DNA of 64,000 bases from the NCBI RefSeq assembly GCF_016907545.1, contig NZ_JAFBCD010000001.1, forward strand, positions 2,418,001-2,482,000, in the 5' to 3' direction. How positions within the stretch are numbered: position 1 is the stretch's first letter; each line of letters begins with the position of its first letter. A program made the translations under genes and the position numbers. The stretch comes from Paenarthrobacter ilicis (GTDB taxonomy: Bacteria; Actinomycetota; Actinomycetes; Actinomycetales; Micrococcaceae). Below, piece by piece: positions 24,318 through 32,786 of the stretch. The notes below the pieces were generated by a model that did not search any database, was not told the origin of the DNA, and saw nothing but the letters and a program-made list of their open reading frames with translations.

Positions 24318-25382
24318 ATGACTACCGAACTCCCGCTGGTTGCCGTCGAGGATGACGCCGCCCCGCTCTCGCCGCACCAACTCCGCGAGCTCTATACCCT
24401 CATGGTGGCCGTCCGCCACCTCGACACCGCTGCGGTGGCCTGGCAACGCCAGGGAATCATTCCGGGCTATGCGCCCGAGGTTGGCCAGGAGGCAGCACAG
24501 GTTGGCAGCGGGTACGCGGTGGACCGCAGCCGCGACTTTGTCTTTCCCACCTACCGCGAAATGGGCGTCGCACGGGCCATGGGCGTTGACATGGTGGGAT
24601 ACATGTCCACGCACAAGGCCACGTGGCACGGCGGCATGTACAACCCGTTGGAGTCCCGCTTCGCCCCCATCCAGGCCGTCGTGGCGGGCTCGGTATTGCA
24701 CGCGGTTGGCTGGGCGCACGGACAGACCCTCGCCGCAGCCGCAGACGCAGACGGCGACGGCGGACTGGGCGTCGCTGTGACCTACTTTGGAGACGGTGCA
24801 TCCTCGCAGGGAGACGTCCACGAGGCCATGAACTTCGCTGCGGTCATGAAAGCCCCCGTGGTGTTCTTCATTCAGAACAATGGCTGGGCCATCTCCGTTC
24901 CCACAGAACGCCAGGTCGCCGGTGGTTCGGTTGCCGCCCGCGCAGCGGGATACGGCATCGCCTCCTTGCAGATTGACGGCAACGACGTAGTTGCCGTCCA
25001 CCAGGCCACTTCCGCTGCCCTGGCCCACTGCCGCGCCGGCAAGGGGCCCGTGGTGATCGAAGCCATGACATACCGGCGTGGCCCGCACTCCACGGCAGAT
25101 GACCCCGGCCGCTACCGCACCCTGGACGAAGAACGCGCAGCTGCCGGCGAGGATCCGTTGGCGCGGCTCAAGCAGCGGCTGCTGGACGAATCCCTCGCAG
25201 ACGAGGCGTTCTTTGCGGACGCGCAAAGGACGGCCGAACAAGAGGAAGAAGCCATCCGGGCGGGGCTGCAGGACCTGGGACCACGCCCCGGCTCCGAGAT
25301 GTTCAGCCTGGTCTTCCAGGAAGCAACCCCCACCCTTCACACCCAGGCCACCTCGTGGCGCGAGGAGTCCGAACATGCCTGA
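24318..25382 (+). CDS. 2-oxo-acid dehydrogenase E1 component, alpha subunit
   Basis: 354 residues. The thiamine-pyrophosphate decarboxylase half of a pyruvate or branched-chain 2-oxo-acid dehydrogenase. The TPP/magnesium motif runs from GDG (residues 158-160) through GDVHEAMNFA to NNGWAI (N187-N188); HKATWHGGMYNP and the phosphorylation-loop region YRRGPHSTADDPGRYR (near residue 255) also fit. It opens a four-gene operon with E1 beta, a lone lipoyl domain and an alpha/beta hydrolase, each overlapping or abutting the next. The substrate is not fixed by the sequence alone; pyruvate, branched-chain oxo-acids and acetoin are all possible. Confidence 0.93.
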   Translation: MTTELPLVAVEDDAAPLSPHQLRELYTLMVAVRHLDTAAVAWQRQGIIPGYAPEVGQEAAQVGSGYAVDRSRDFVFPTYREMGVARAMGVDMVGYMSTHKATWHGGMYNPLESRFAPIQAVVAGSVLHAVGWAHGQTLAAAADADGDGGLGVAVTYFGDGASSQGDVHEAMNFAAVMKAPVVFFIQNNGWAISVPTERQVAGGSVAARAAGYGIASLQIDGNDVVAVHQATSAALAHCRAGKGPVVIEAMTYRRGPHSTADDPGRYRTLDEERAAAGEDPLARLKQRLLDESLADEAFFADAQRTAEQEEEAIRAGLQDLGPRPGSEMFSLVFQEATPTLHTQATSWREESEHA

Positions 25383-26469
25383 GACCACCACATTGAGCCA
25401 CATCCCCGGCAGTACAAGCGATTCGGCGGATACAGTCCAGCTGTCCATGCAGCAGGCTCTCAACCGGGCCCTGGATGAGGTGCTGGCCGGCAATCCCAAA
25501 GCCCTGGTTTTTGGTGAGGACTGCGGCAGGCTGGGCGGCGTCTTTCGGATCACCGACGGCCTCCAGGCAAAGCACGGCGAGGACCGTGTCTTCGACACTC
25601 CGCTGGCCGAGTCCGGCATACTCGGAATGTCCGTGGGCCTTGCCATGGCCGGATTCCACCCCATCCCCGAAGTCCAGTTCGACGGGTTCGCTTATCCCGC
25701 CATCAACCAGATTGTTTGCCAGATAGCGCGGATGAACTACCGCAGCCGGGGAACGCTCCCCATGCCCATCACCTTGCGTGTTCCGAGCTTCGGCGGCATC
25801 CGCGCCCCCGAACACCACGGCGAGAGCCTGGAGGCGCTGTTCGCGCACGTACCTGGCCTGAAGGTGGTGTCCCCATCCACCCCGCACGAGGCCTACCACC
25901 TGCTCAAGTACGCCGCCGGCAGGCCGGATCCGGTGATCTTCATGGAGCCGAAGTCCCGCTACTGGCAAAAGGGCCCCGTGAACCTCGCCTCTGCGGTCCC
26001 TGACGCAGCAGCGCACGACGACGGCACTGACGGCGGCGGCAGCCCCGCCAGCGCTGATCCCACCGGCGCCCGCGTGGCCAGGGAGGGGCGGCACCTGACA
26101 CTGGTGGCGTGGGGCGCCATGGTGACCCGCTGCCTGCAGGTCGCAGAGCTTGCAGCCGAAGACGGCATCGACGTCGAAGTCCTGGACCTTCGGTGGCTGA
26201 AACCCATTGATGCCGACGCTTTGGTGACATCGGTCAGGAAGACGCGGCGCGCCGTCGTCGTCCATGAAGCGCCGCTGACCTCCGGCCTCGGCGCCGAAGT
26301 CGCCCAACTCATCACACAGGGGTGCTTCGACTCGTTGAAGGCACCCGTGGAGCGCGTGACCGGCTTCGACGTGCCCTATCCCTCCGGCGACCTGGAGGAC
26401 GAGTACATTCCCAACATCGACCGCATCCTTTTCGGAATCCAACGAGTACTGGAGTATCGCCGTGGCTGA
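25375..26469 (+). CDS. 2-oxo-acid dehydrogenase E1 component, beta subunit
   Basis: 364 residues. Start ATG 25375 has GAGGAG seven bases upstream and overlaps the alpha-subunit gene by eight bases. The family motifs are ALVFGEDCGRLGGVFRIT near residue 50, DTPLAESGILGMSVGLAMAG near 75, FGGIRAPEHHGESLEALFAH near 140 and the C-terminal transketolase domain with ILDLRWLKPID-type DLRWLKPIDADALV. There is a low-complexity insertion of about 20 residues, DAAAHDDGTDGGGSPASADP, just before the C-terminal domain, which many homologues lack. It pairs with the alpha subunit as a heterotetramer. Confidence 0.93.
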   Translation: MPETTTLSHIPGSTSDSADTVQLSMQQALNRALDEVLAGNPKALVFGEDCGRLGGVFRITDGLQAKHGEDRVFDTPLAESGILGMSVGLAMAGFHPIPEVQFDGFAYPAINQIVCQIARMNYRSRGTLPMPITLRVPSFGGIRAPEHHGESLEALFAHVPGLKVVSPSTPHEAYHLLKYAAGRPDPVIFMEPKSRYWQKGPVNLASAVPDAAAHDDGTDGGGSPASADPTGARVAREGRHLTLVAWGAMVTRCLQVAELAAEDGIDVEVLDLRWLKPIDADALVTSVRKTRRAVVVHEAPLTSGLGAEVAQLITQGCFDSLKAPVERVTGFDVPYPSGDLEDEYIPNIDRILFGIQRVLEYRRG

Positions 26470-26791
26470 AATATCCTTCCCGCTTCCTGACCTGGGCGAG
26501 GGACTCATCGAGGCAACCGTGTTGGATTGGCTGGTTGAGCCCGGGGAACAGGTGGAACGAAACCAAGCGATCGTGGAGCTGGAAACCACCAAATCGGCCA
26601 TCGAATTGCCCAGCCCGCAGGCGGGTAAAGTGGTCCGTATCCACGGGGCGCCCGGTGACACCATCAACGTTGGCGAACCGTTGATCGTGTTCGAGGTCCC
26701 GGACGATACCGCCGGAATCGTGGGCACTGTTCCAAAGGACGAAGCACCCAAGCGCCGGGTCCGCCTGAGCGCCGTACTTGATGAGGACTGA
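26462..26791 (+). CDS. Free-standing lipoyl-domain protein
   Basis: 109 residues from GTG 26462, overlapping E1 beta by eight bases. One complete lipoyl domain: FPLPDLGEGLIEATVLDWLV, then Lys44 in VELETTKSAIELPSP as the lipoylation site and a return half with GDTINVGEPLIVFEV. After about residue 80 there is only a short charged tail, no peripheral-subunit-binding domain and no acyltransferase domain, so this is not a full E2. The next gene is an alpha/beta hydrolase. In acetoin dehydrogenase systems the E2 protein AcoC is a lipoyl domain fused to such a hydrolase, so this pair looks like a split AcoC-type E2. E3 is not in the window. Confidence 0.9.
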   Translation: MAEISFPLPDLGEGLIEATVLDWLVEPGEQVERNQAIVELETTKSAIELPSPQAGKVVRIHGAPGDTINVGEPLIVFEVPDDTAGIVGTVPKDEAPKRRVRLSAVLDED

Positions 26792-26795
26792 GGCC

Positions 26796-27623
26796 ATGAC
26801 CGGCAGGCACACCATGGAACACCACTCGCACACAGTGGAGGGCACCGATCCGGGCCTGTTCGTTGAGGTTCATGAGCCCGCCCAGGACGCCGGCCTCCGT
26901 CCCATCCTGCTGATCCATGGGTTCTCTTCCTCCACCGCGTTGAACTGGAAGGACAGCGGGTGGATCACCACGCTCCAGGAGGCCGGCCGCGCCGTCATTA
27001 CGGTTGATCTTCCGGGACACGGGCGCAGCCATGCCCCCGAGGACATTGACTCCTATGCGCCCAGCCGGATCCGGGCGGACCTGCTGCAGATCGTCACCGA
27101 TGCCGGCGCCCGGCCCCTGCGAGACGGTGATCCAACAACCGGACTCGACGTCATTGGCTACTCATTGGGGTCCCGGCTTGCCTGGGAGTTCGGAGCCACC
27201 CAGCCCGATCTGGTTCACCGGATGGTCCTTGGGGGTCCCAGCGCCGCCGATCCCCTTGCTTCCTTCGATCTGGCTGCAGCGCAACGGTACCTGGCCGACG
27301 GCACCCCGATCGACGACGCTTCAACAGCAGGCCTGCTGAAAATGGCGCAAATGCTGCCCAGCAACAACCTGTTCGCTTTGCTGTCCTTGATCCAGGCCAT
27401 CAAGAGCGAGCCGTTCGACCCTGCAGAAGCCGCACCGCATATGCCGCTCCTGCTGGTGGCAGGCGGGAAGGATGAACGTGCGGCCACCATGCCGGACCTT
27501 GCCGGCATCGTGGATGCACGTGGCGGCACGGTGGAATCCCTGGTCATCCCCGGCCGGACACACACCAATGTGGTGACGTCCAGGGCTTTCAAGGAAGCCG
27601 CCGTCAGTTTCCTGGGAGTCTAG
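26796..27623 (+). CDS. Alpha/beta hydrolase linked to the lipoyl protein
   Basis: 275 residues from ATG 26796 (AGGA eight bases upstream); an ATG at 26781 would overlap the lipoyl gene. The catalytic triad can be read: Ser123 in VIGYSLGSRLAW (nucleophile elbow), probably Asp226 in VAGGKDER and His256 in IPGRTHTNVV; LLIHGFSSS near residue 38 forms the oxyanion turn and DLPGHGRS follows. In fused AcoC proteins a domain of this fold takes the place of the E2 acyltransferase. The frame here is open back to 26769, so its frame and the lipoyl frame overlap by about 20 bases. An independent esterase/thioesterase role is also possible. Confidence 0.85.
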   Translation: MTGRHTMEHHSHTVEGTDPGLFVEVHEPAQDAGLRPILLIHGFSSSTALNWKDSGWITTLQEAGRAVITVDLPGHGRSHAPEDIDSYAPSRIRADLLQIVTDAGARPLRDGDPTTGLDVIGYSLGSRLAWEFGATQPDLVHRMVLGGPSAADPLASFDLAAAQRYLADGTPIDDASTAGLLKMAQMLPSNNLFALLSLIQAIKSEPFDPAEAAPHMPLLLVAGGKDERAATMPDLAGIVDARGGTVESLVIPGRTHTNVVTSRAFKEAAVSFLGV

Positions 27624-27647
27624 CCGGAAGGTTGGCGTGCAGCCGCG

Positions 27648-28061
27648 TCAGCGGGCCAGCCGCTCGGCGTTGTGGCTCATTCGTTCCAGGACGCTCAGGG
27701 CCATGGCGTATTCGTCGATCCCGATGCCCATGGACACATCCCGCCTGGCGTCTTCCATGAGTCGCAGCGACTCGTGGAAGACGTCCCGGCCCCTGTCGCT
27801 GAGAGTCAGCCGGTCATCGATCATGGTAATGAGTCCGCGTCCCACCAATGCCGCAAGTTCGCGTTCCCGGAGCCGGATGTCCGCACCCCACACAGGCTGC
27901 AACGATTGATCCAGGTCCTGCGGGAGCACAGCCCCCTGGGACAGCAGGTCCAGGGCCTGCCACTGGCGGCGGCTGAGCCTGAGCTTGGCAAGGGTGGAGT
28001 CCAACTGCACATCCAACGCGGTGTCCAGCCTCTTGACCCAATAAGCGATTGGCTTCTTCAC
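27648..28061 (-). CDS. MarR-like winged-helix regulator
   Basis: 137 residues from GTG 28061. The order RLSRRQWQALDLLSQGAVLPQDL, LVGRGLITMIDDRLTLSDRGRDVF is a helix-turn-helix with a short wing as in the MarR family, followed by two helices for dimer formation. It is divergent from the phosphoribosyltransferase gene, whose leader overlaps its 5' end. No ligand can be suggested; it is convergent with the hydrolase of the preceding operon. Confidence 0.75.
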   Translation of the reverse strand: MKKPIAYWVKRLDTALDVQLDSTLAKLRLSRRQWQALDLLSQGAVLPQDLDQSLQPVWGADIRLRERELAALVGRGLITMIDDRLTLSDRGRDVFHESLRLMEDARRDVSMGIGIDEYAMALSVLERMSHNAERLAR

Positions 28062-28147
28062 ACGCCCATGCTTTCAGCGCAGGCGCTGGTGGGCAAGACG
28101 TGGAAGGTAGGCTGGGCAGAGCACTGATTGACGTGGAAGTGGAGCAC

Positions 28148-28810
28148 ATGGGCATGCGTTTTGAGGACCGCGCGGAAGCCGGTCGACGCCTGGCCGAAGC
28201 ACTCCCCCAGCTGAGGGAGCGCCCGGACACCCTGGTCCTGGGACTTGCCCGCGGCGGAGTACCGGTGGCAGCCGCTGCAGCAGCCGGCCTGTATGTGCCC
28301 CTGGGTACTGTGCTGGTGCGGAAACTGGGCATTCCGGGGCGCGATGAGACCGCTTTCGGAGCGTTGGCGTGGTCCGGAGGCGACGTCTTGCGGATCATCA
28401 ACAAACCACTGAAGGAACTGCTCCTCAGCCGGGGAATGTCTCCGGCCGCGCTGGAAGCAGTGGAGAAGAACGAGCGCTCTGAACTGCTGCGTCGGGCCGG
28501 AACCTACCCGGGTGCCCGCCACGAGGTGCATGGCAAGACGGTGGTGTTGGTGGACGATGGGCTTGCGACCGGCGCTACCATGCGGGCCGCCGTCGAAGCC
28601 GTCAGGGCAGCCGGCGCCCGCACCGTCATTGCAGCCGTTCCGGTGGCCTCCTTGGATGCCTCAACCTCACTGAAGCACGTCTGCGATGCGGTTTTTGCGC
28701 TGCATACGCCGGGCAAGTTCCACGCGGTGGGAGCCTTCTACAGGCAATTTGACCAGCTGTCCGACCACGACGCCGTCGCACTGCTGGAATCAGCCGGAAA
28801 CCACCGCTGA
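28148..28810 (+). CDS. Phosphoribosyltransferase-domain protein
   Basis: 220 residues from ATG 28148 (second ATG at 28154). The PRPP-binding loop is VVLVDDGLATGATM at residues 132-145, with a first motif LVLGLARGGVPVAAAAA near 30. This is the predicted type I PRTase family found next to stress or dienelactone-hydrolase genes in many bacteria; purine or pyrimidine salvage enzymes have other accessory motifs, so the base used is unknown. GGAG lies close to the start. A hairpin after the stop probably ends the transcript. Confidence 0.88.
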   Translation: MGMRFEDRAEAGRRLAEALPQLRERPDTLVLGLARGGVPVAAAAAAGLYVPLGTVLVRKLGIPGRDETAFGALAWSGGDVLRIINKPLKELLLSRGMSPAALEAVEKNERSELLRRAGTYPGARHEVHGKTVVLVDDGLATGATMRAAVEAVRAAGARTVIAAVPVASLDASTSLKHVCDAVFALHTPGKFHAVGAFYRQFDQLSDHDAVALLESAGNHR

Positions 28811-28827
28811 CTCCCGCGCAGACACCA

Positions 28828-28857
28828 ACGGGTGCGAACCCCATGGTCCGCACCCGT
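28828..28857. terminator. Hairpin between convergent genes
   Basis: ACGGGTGCG pairs with CGCACCCGT (28828-28836 with 28849-28857), extended inward by ACC/GGT after one mismatch. No T run; it may serve both strands. Confidence 0.55.
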
Positions 28858-28880
28858 CGATGATGCCTCTGCGACGCTGG

Positions 28881-30215
28881 TTAGTGGTGGACGCTGTAAC
28901 CGAGCGGGCGGCCACGGGTTTCCTTGGCCAGAATGACACCTACGGCTGAGATGATGCACAGCCCCATGATGTAGAGGCCAACAGAACCGGACCATTTGGT
29001 GGCGTCAAGGAGGGCCTGGGCGATCAAGGGGGCAAATGCGCCGCCGAGGATGGCTCCCAAGGCGTAGCCGATGGAGATTCCGGAGTAGCGGACCTGGGCG
29101 GGGAACATCTCTGCGTACATGGCGGACATTGGGCCGTAGGAAAGTCCCAGGCCAATGGTGAGCACGAACAACGCAGTGCCGTACAGGAAAATGTCCCTGG
29201 AGTCGATCAAAGCGAACATCGGAATCATCCACGCAAAGACCATGCCGTAGCCAATGAGGAAGGTCTTGACCCGGCCGATCTTGTCGGAGAGCCAGCCGCC
29301 CACCATGGTGAAGATCAACCAGCCGAATGATGCGACGGTGGTTGCCAGGAGGACCTGTGGAGCCGGCATCTTCAGGGCCTTGGTGGCGTAGGAGATGAAG
29401 AAGGCGATCAGCAGGTAGCCGGCCGCGTTGTTGGCGATGAAGATCAGGGCAGCGAGGACCACTTCTTTTTTGTTCTTGCGGAAAAGCTCACCCAGGGGTG
29501 CCTTGCTTTCGGCCTTGCGCAGGGCAAGCTCCTTGAAGACCGGGCTTTCACCCACGGCACGCCGGATCAGGTAGCCCACCACGATCAGGACGACGGACAG
29601 CAGGAAGGGAACCCGCCAGCCCCAGGAAGCAAAGTCCTCTTTGGACATGCCGGACTGCAGGAAGTAGAGAAGTCCGGTGGCCAGGATCATGCCGATGGGC
29701 ACACCGATCTGCGGGTAGGCGCCGAAGAGGCCGCGCTTCTTGATGGGTGCGTGTTCCACAGCCATCAGTGCAGCGCCGCCCCACTCACCACCGGCGGAGA
29801 ATCCCTGGAGAATGCGCAGCAGGATCAACAGAACCGGAGCCCACAGCCCGATGGACTGGTACGTCGGAAGGACACCGATAAGGGCTGTGGCAGCACCCAT
29901 CATGACCAGGGTCATGACCAGGACGGCCTTGCGTCCCATGCGGTCACCCAGGTGGCCGGCAACAAAAGCACCCAGCGGCCGGAAAAGGAAGCTGATGCCG
30001 ATGGTGGCGAAGGACAGAAGTTGCGCTACCCCGGGGTTGGACTTTTCCAGGGGTGAAAGGAACAAGGGAGCCAACAGCGTCGCTGTCAGCTGGGCAAAGA
30101 TGAAGAAGTCGTACCACTCGATGGTGGTGCCCACCAGTGTCCCGGCCAGGACCCTGCGCTCTTCGCGCTTGGTGCTGGGTCCCGACGGTGAGTCGACAGT
30201 GGAAGTTGCGGTCAT
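28881..30215 (-). CDS. MFS transporter, metabolite:H+ symporter family
   Basis: 444 residues and twelve helices. The start GTLVGTTIEWYDFFIFAQLTA and the loop 2-3 motif GHLGDRMGRKAVL are diagnostic of the metabolite:proton symporter (MHS) group, which includes ShiA, ProP and citrate or dicarboxylate carriers. It is an importer by family. The divergent IclR-family gene and the inverted repeat between them suggest control by a metabolite, often an aromatic or short organic acid; that is inference. The ATG at 30215 has GGAGTTCC some bases upstream. Confidence 0.9.
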   Translation of the reverse strand: MTATSTVDSPSGPSTKREERRVLAGTLVGTTIEWYDFFIFAQLTATLLAPLFLSPLEKSNPGVAQLLSFATIGISFLFRPLGAFVAGHLGDRMGRKAVLVMTLVMMGAATALIGVLPTYQSIGLWAPVLLILLRILQGFSAGGEWGGAALMAVEHAPIKKRGLFGAYPQIGVPIGMILATGLLYFLQSGMSKEDFASWGWRVPFLLSVVLIVVGYLIRRAVGESPVFKELALRKAESKAPLGELFRKNKKEVVLAALIFIANNAAGYLLIAFFISYATKALKMPAPQVLLATTVASFGWLIFTMVGGWLSDKIGRVKTFLIGYGMVFAWMIPMFALIDSRDIFLYGTALFVLTIGLGLSYGPMSAMYAEMFPAQVRYSGISIGYALGAILGGAFAPLIAQALLDATKWSGSVGLYIMGLCIISAVGVILAKETRGRPLGYSVHH

Positions 30216-30259
30216 TGGAACTCCATGGGTGAGAGTGACTGGTCGGCGAGTGAATGCAT

Positions 30260-30281
30260 TAACCGACAGAACGGTCAGTTA
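30260..30281. promoter_or_regulatory. Inverted repeat between MHS carrier and IclR gene
   Basis: TAACcGAC-N6-GTCaGTTA, a 22-base dyad matched at seven of eight positions per arm. It lies 45 bases before the carrier start codon and about 90 before the IclR gene. Good candidate for the operator of the adjacent regulator. Confidence 0.5.
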
Positions 30282-30369
30282 GGAAAGGATACTACAGTCT
30301 GTGACTCAAAGCACAGGCCGTGACTGTTGGGGCCCGTCCCGGGGGTGCCGCACGCATAGGATGGTTCGC

Positions 30370-31107
30370 ATGGAGTCCCCCAGCGAAAACCCGGGCCACG
30401 CTGCCACGGCAACCCAGCCCCCGCCGTCGCAAACGCTCTCCAGGGGAATCCGGGCCCTGGAGATCCTCGCCGCAGCCGACCGGCCCCTCACCATCGCCGA
30501 GCTGACCCAGGCACTGGGCGTCCACCGTTCCGTGGCCTACCGGATCCTGCGGACTTTGGAGGACCACTCACTCCTTGTCCGCGACGATGCCGGGAGGGTC
30601 CAGCCGGGCCCCGGACTGGCCGTCCTGGCCAGCGGCGTTTCGCGCAGCCTGCAAACAGCGGCGTTGCCCGAATTGACCCAGCTGGCGAACTCACTGCACA
30701 TGACAGCATTCGTGGCGGTCTGGGATCACCAGGAATGCGTCACGCTGGTGACCGTCGAGCCACGGCATACCGGTTCAGCACTGGCCCAGCACCCCGGCAC
30801 CCGCCACCCCGTCAGCACAGGCGCGCCCGGCATTGCCATCCAGTCCACCATGACCGAGGAACGGTGGCAGCAGGTGGCTGCCGGCATCCCCTACAGGCCG
30901 GAAGCCCGCCGTGCCCACCAGCTCGGCTACGCCACCAGCCACGATGAAGTCATTGCCGGCCTCTCCTCCGTAGCAGCCCCCATCACCGTCCCTGGGGGAC
31001 GTCCGGCAGCGATCGCCGTCGTCTATATCCGGCTGGAACAGGACGCCGACGCAGTGGGCCAGGCCCTTGCTGCGAGCGCAGCCCGCATCGAAGGCCAATT
31101 GCTCTGA
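30370..31107 (+). CDS. IclR-family transcriptional regulator
   Basis: 245 residues from ATG 30370, which has AGGA eight bases upstream; ATG 30361 is nine bases earlier without spacing. N-terminal winged helix with SRGIRALEILAAADRPLTIAELTQALGVHRSVAYRILRTL (two stretches), and a C-terminal GAF-like effector domain ending with GRPAAIAVVYIRLEQDADAV. Divergent from the MHS carrier, so it probably regulates that gene and itself through the dyad at 30260-30281. Confidence 0.9.
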   Translation: MESPSENPGHAATATQPPPSQTLSRGIRALEILAAADRPLTIAELTQALGVHRSVAYRILRTLEDHSLLVRDDAGRVQPGPGLAVLASGVSRSLQTAALPELTQLANSLHMTAFVAVWDHQECVTLVTVEPRHTGSALAQHPGTRHPVSTGAPGIAIQSTMTEERWQQVAAGIPYRPEARRAHQLGYATSHDEVIAGLSSVAAPITVPGGRPAAIAVVYIRLEQDADAVGQALAASAARIEGQLL

Positions 31108-31125
31108 TGCGGGCCCCGGCGCTGC

Positions 31126-32601
31126 CTAGCTTTCGGCCCCGTGGCCGATCCTGGAATACAGCTCCGGTTGTGTGCGTCGAAGGCGCAGGCCCCACAGCAC
31201 TCCCGCGATGCCGGGCAGCATCACCAGCATCGGCAGGACAAACGTGGCCGCGGAGGATTCCGTCTGCCCCAGCAGAACGTTGAAGTTGGCGAGAATCAGC
31301 ACCAACACCAGGGCCAGCAGCACCAGGCCCAAGCTCGGCGCCACTACCCGTACCCACAGCCCGGCTCCGTGCCCGTTGCGGCGGAAAAACCCGATGACTG
31401 CCACCGACACCACCGCCATGAGCAGCACCAGGCCGATTGCCCCGCTGTTGGTCAGCCACGTGAACATGGTCAGCACCGGATAGAGCTCACCGAGCTCCGA
31501 GGTGGAGCCGGCCACTGCAAATCCCAAGGTGACCACTACCGCGATGGTTGTTTGTGCCAACGAGCCGGCGAACGGCGCACCACTTTGGGCGCGTACTTTG
31601 GCCAGCGCTGATGGCAGGACACGCTCGCGGCCCAGGGAGAAGAAGTAGCGGGCGACGGCATTGTGGAAGCTGACCAAGGCCGCAAAGAGACTGGTGACAA
31701 AAAGGATTTGGGCAATATCGCTCAGGAGTACCCCGCCATGGGCTCCGAGGAAGGAAAAGATCATGTCCGGCCCGCTGGTGGCCGCTGTTTCGAAGACGGC
31801 GGAAGGACCGGCTCCCACGGTCATGGCCCATGCAGAGATCGCGTAGAACACGGCAATGATTCCCACCGCAGCGAAGGTTGCCCGCGCCACGGTGCGCTGG
31901 GGGTCTTTGGATTCTTCGCCGTAGATGGCTGCCGATTCGAAGCCCATGAAAGCCGCGATGCCAAAGGACAGCACCGCTCCCACGCCCGGGACGAAGAGTG
32001 CGGCCGGGCTGAAGGCGTCGGCGCTGACGCCCTCCGGTGCCACTGCCAGGCTCAGGACGTCGTAGACAATGACCACCAGGAATTCCAAGGCAACCAGGAT
32101 GCCAAGGACCTTGGCCGACAGGTCCACCCTGTTCACTCCCAACCAACCCACCACCGCAATGCACACCAGTACCGGGATCCACCACGGGACGCTGATGTTC
32201 AACCGGGCGGAGAGCAGCGAAGAGACGGTGAATCCGAAAAGCCCATAAATTCCCACTTGCATGAGGTTGTAGGCCATCAGGGCAATCAGCGAAGCTCCCA
32301 CCCCCGCCGGGCGCGAGATGCCCTGGGCAATATAGGCGTAGAAAGCTCCGGCATTGGTGACGTAGCGGCTCATTGCCGCATACCCCACGGCAAACAGCGC
32401 CAATATTCCGCCCAGCACCAGGAAGGAGAGTGGCACTCCCAGCACGCCCGTCACTCCAAAGGTGGTGGTGACACCGCCGGCCAGAACTGTCAGCGGCGCC
32501 GAGGCGGCGATAATCATGAAAGTGACGGCCGGTACGCCTAGGAGTTTCTTGGTTTTTGGCGGCCCGACGGTCCTGCCTTTGACGGTATTGTCAACGCTCA
32601 T
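31126..32601 (-). CDS. APC-superfamily amino-acid/amine permease
   Basis: 491 residues from ATG 32601, which has AGGAG seven bases upstream; the open frame is longer but lacks a site. About twelve to fourteen helices; the first reads FMIIAASAPLTVLAGGVTTTF, and GFESAAIYGEESKDPQRTVARAT near residue 235 is the helix 6 region seen in the amino-acid/polyamine branch of APC. It is convergent with the IclR gene and divergent from an AraC gene, the more likely regulator because they share a 185-base promoter region. Substrate unknown. Confidence 0.88.
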   Translation of the reverse strand: MSVDNTVKGRTVGPPKTKKLLGVPAVTFMIIAASAPLTVLAGGVTTTFGVTGVLGVPLSFLVLGGILALFAVGYAAMSRYVTNAGAFYAYIAQGISRPAGVGASLIALMAYNLMQVGIYGLFGFTVSSLLSARLNISVPWWIPVLVCIAVVGWLGVNRVDLSAKVLGILVALEFLVVIVYDVLSLAVAPEGVSADAFSPAALFVPGVGAVLSFGIAAFMGFESAAIYGEESKDPQRTVARATFAAVGIIAVFYAISAWAMTVGAGPSAVFETAATSGPDMIFSFLGAHGGVLLSDIAQILFVTSLFAALVSFHNAVARYFFSLGRERVLPSALAKVRAQSGAPFAGSLAQTTIAVVVTLGFAVAGSTSELGELYPVLTMFTWLTNSGAIGLVLLMAVVSVAVIGFFRRNGHGAGLWVRVVAPSLGLVLLALVLVLILANFNVLLGQTESSAATFVLPMLVMLPGIAGVLWGLRLRRTQPELYSRIGHGAES

Positions 32602-32753
32602 TATGTGCTCCTGCCTCGGTGCCGCGGGAGATCCGGGCGGCACGGTGTGGTTCATTCCGCAATCTTCCATCGCAGGAACCACACGTGACTTGTCTCACAC
32701 GGCAGGGTGGTTGTCGGAACACGCACGGCCCACGTCGCCCCAGGACCCAGGTG

Positions 32754-32759
32754 TAGAAT
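32754..32759 (+). promoter_or_regulatory. Candidate -10 of the AraC gene
   Basis: TAGAAT followed by a leader of about 20 bases with the ribosome site GAAGGGAG (32775-32782) before ATG 32787. The -35 is not clear. Confidence 0.4.
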
Positions 32760-32786
32760 CATGGCCACACTCATGAAGGGAGTCCC

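Noticed and set aside
26769..26796. Sequencing error splitting a single lipoyl-hydrolase gene
   Set aside because: Not accepted as the main reading because the hydrolase has its own ATG with a ribosome site eight bases upstream and the lipoyl gene ends with a natural charged tail; a single-base error still cannot be excluded without reads.
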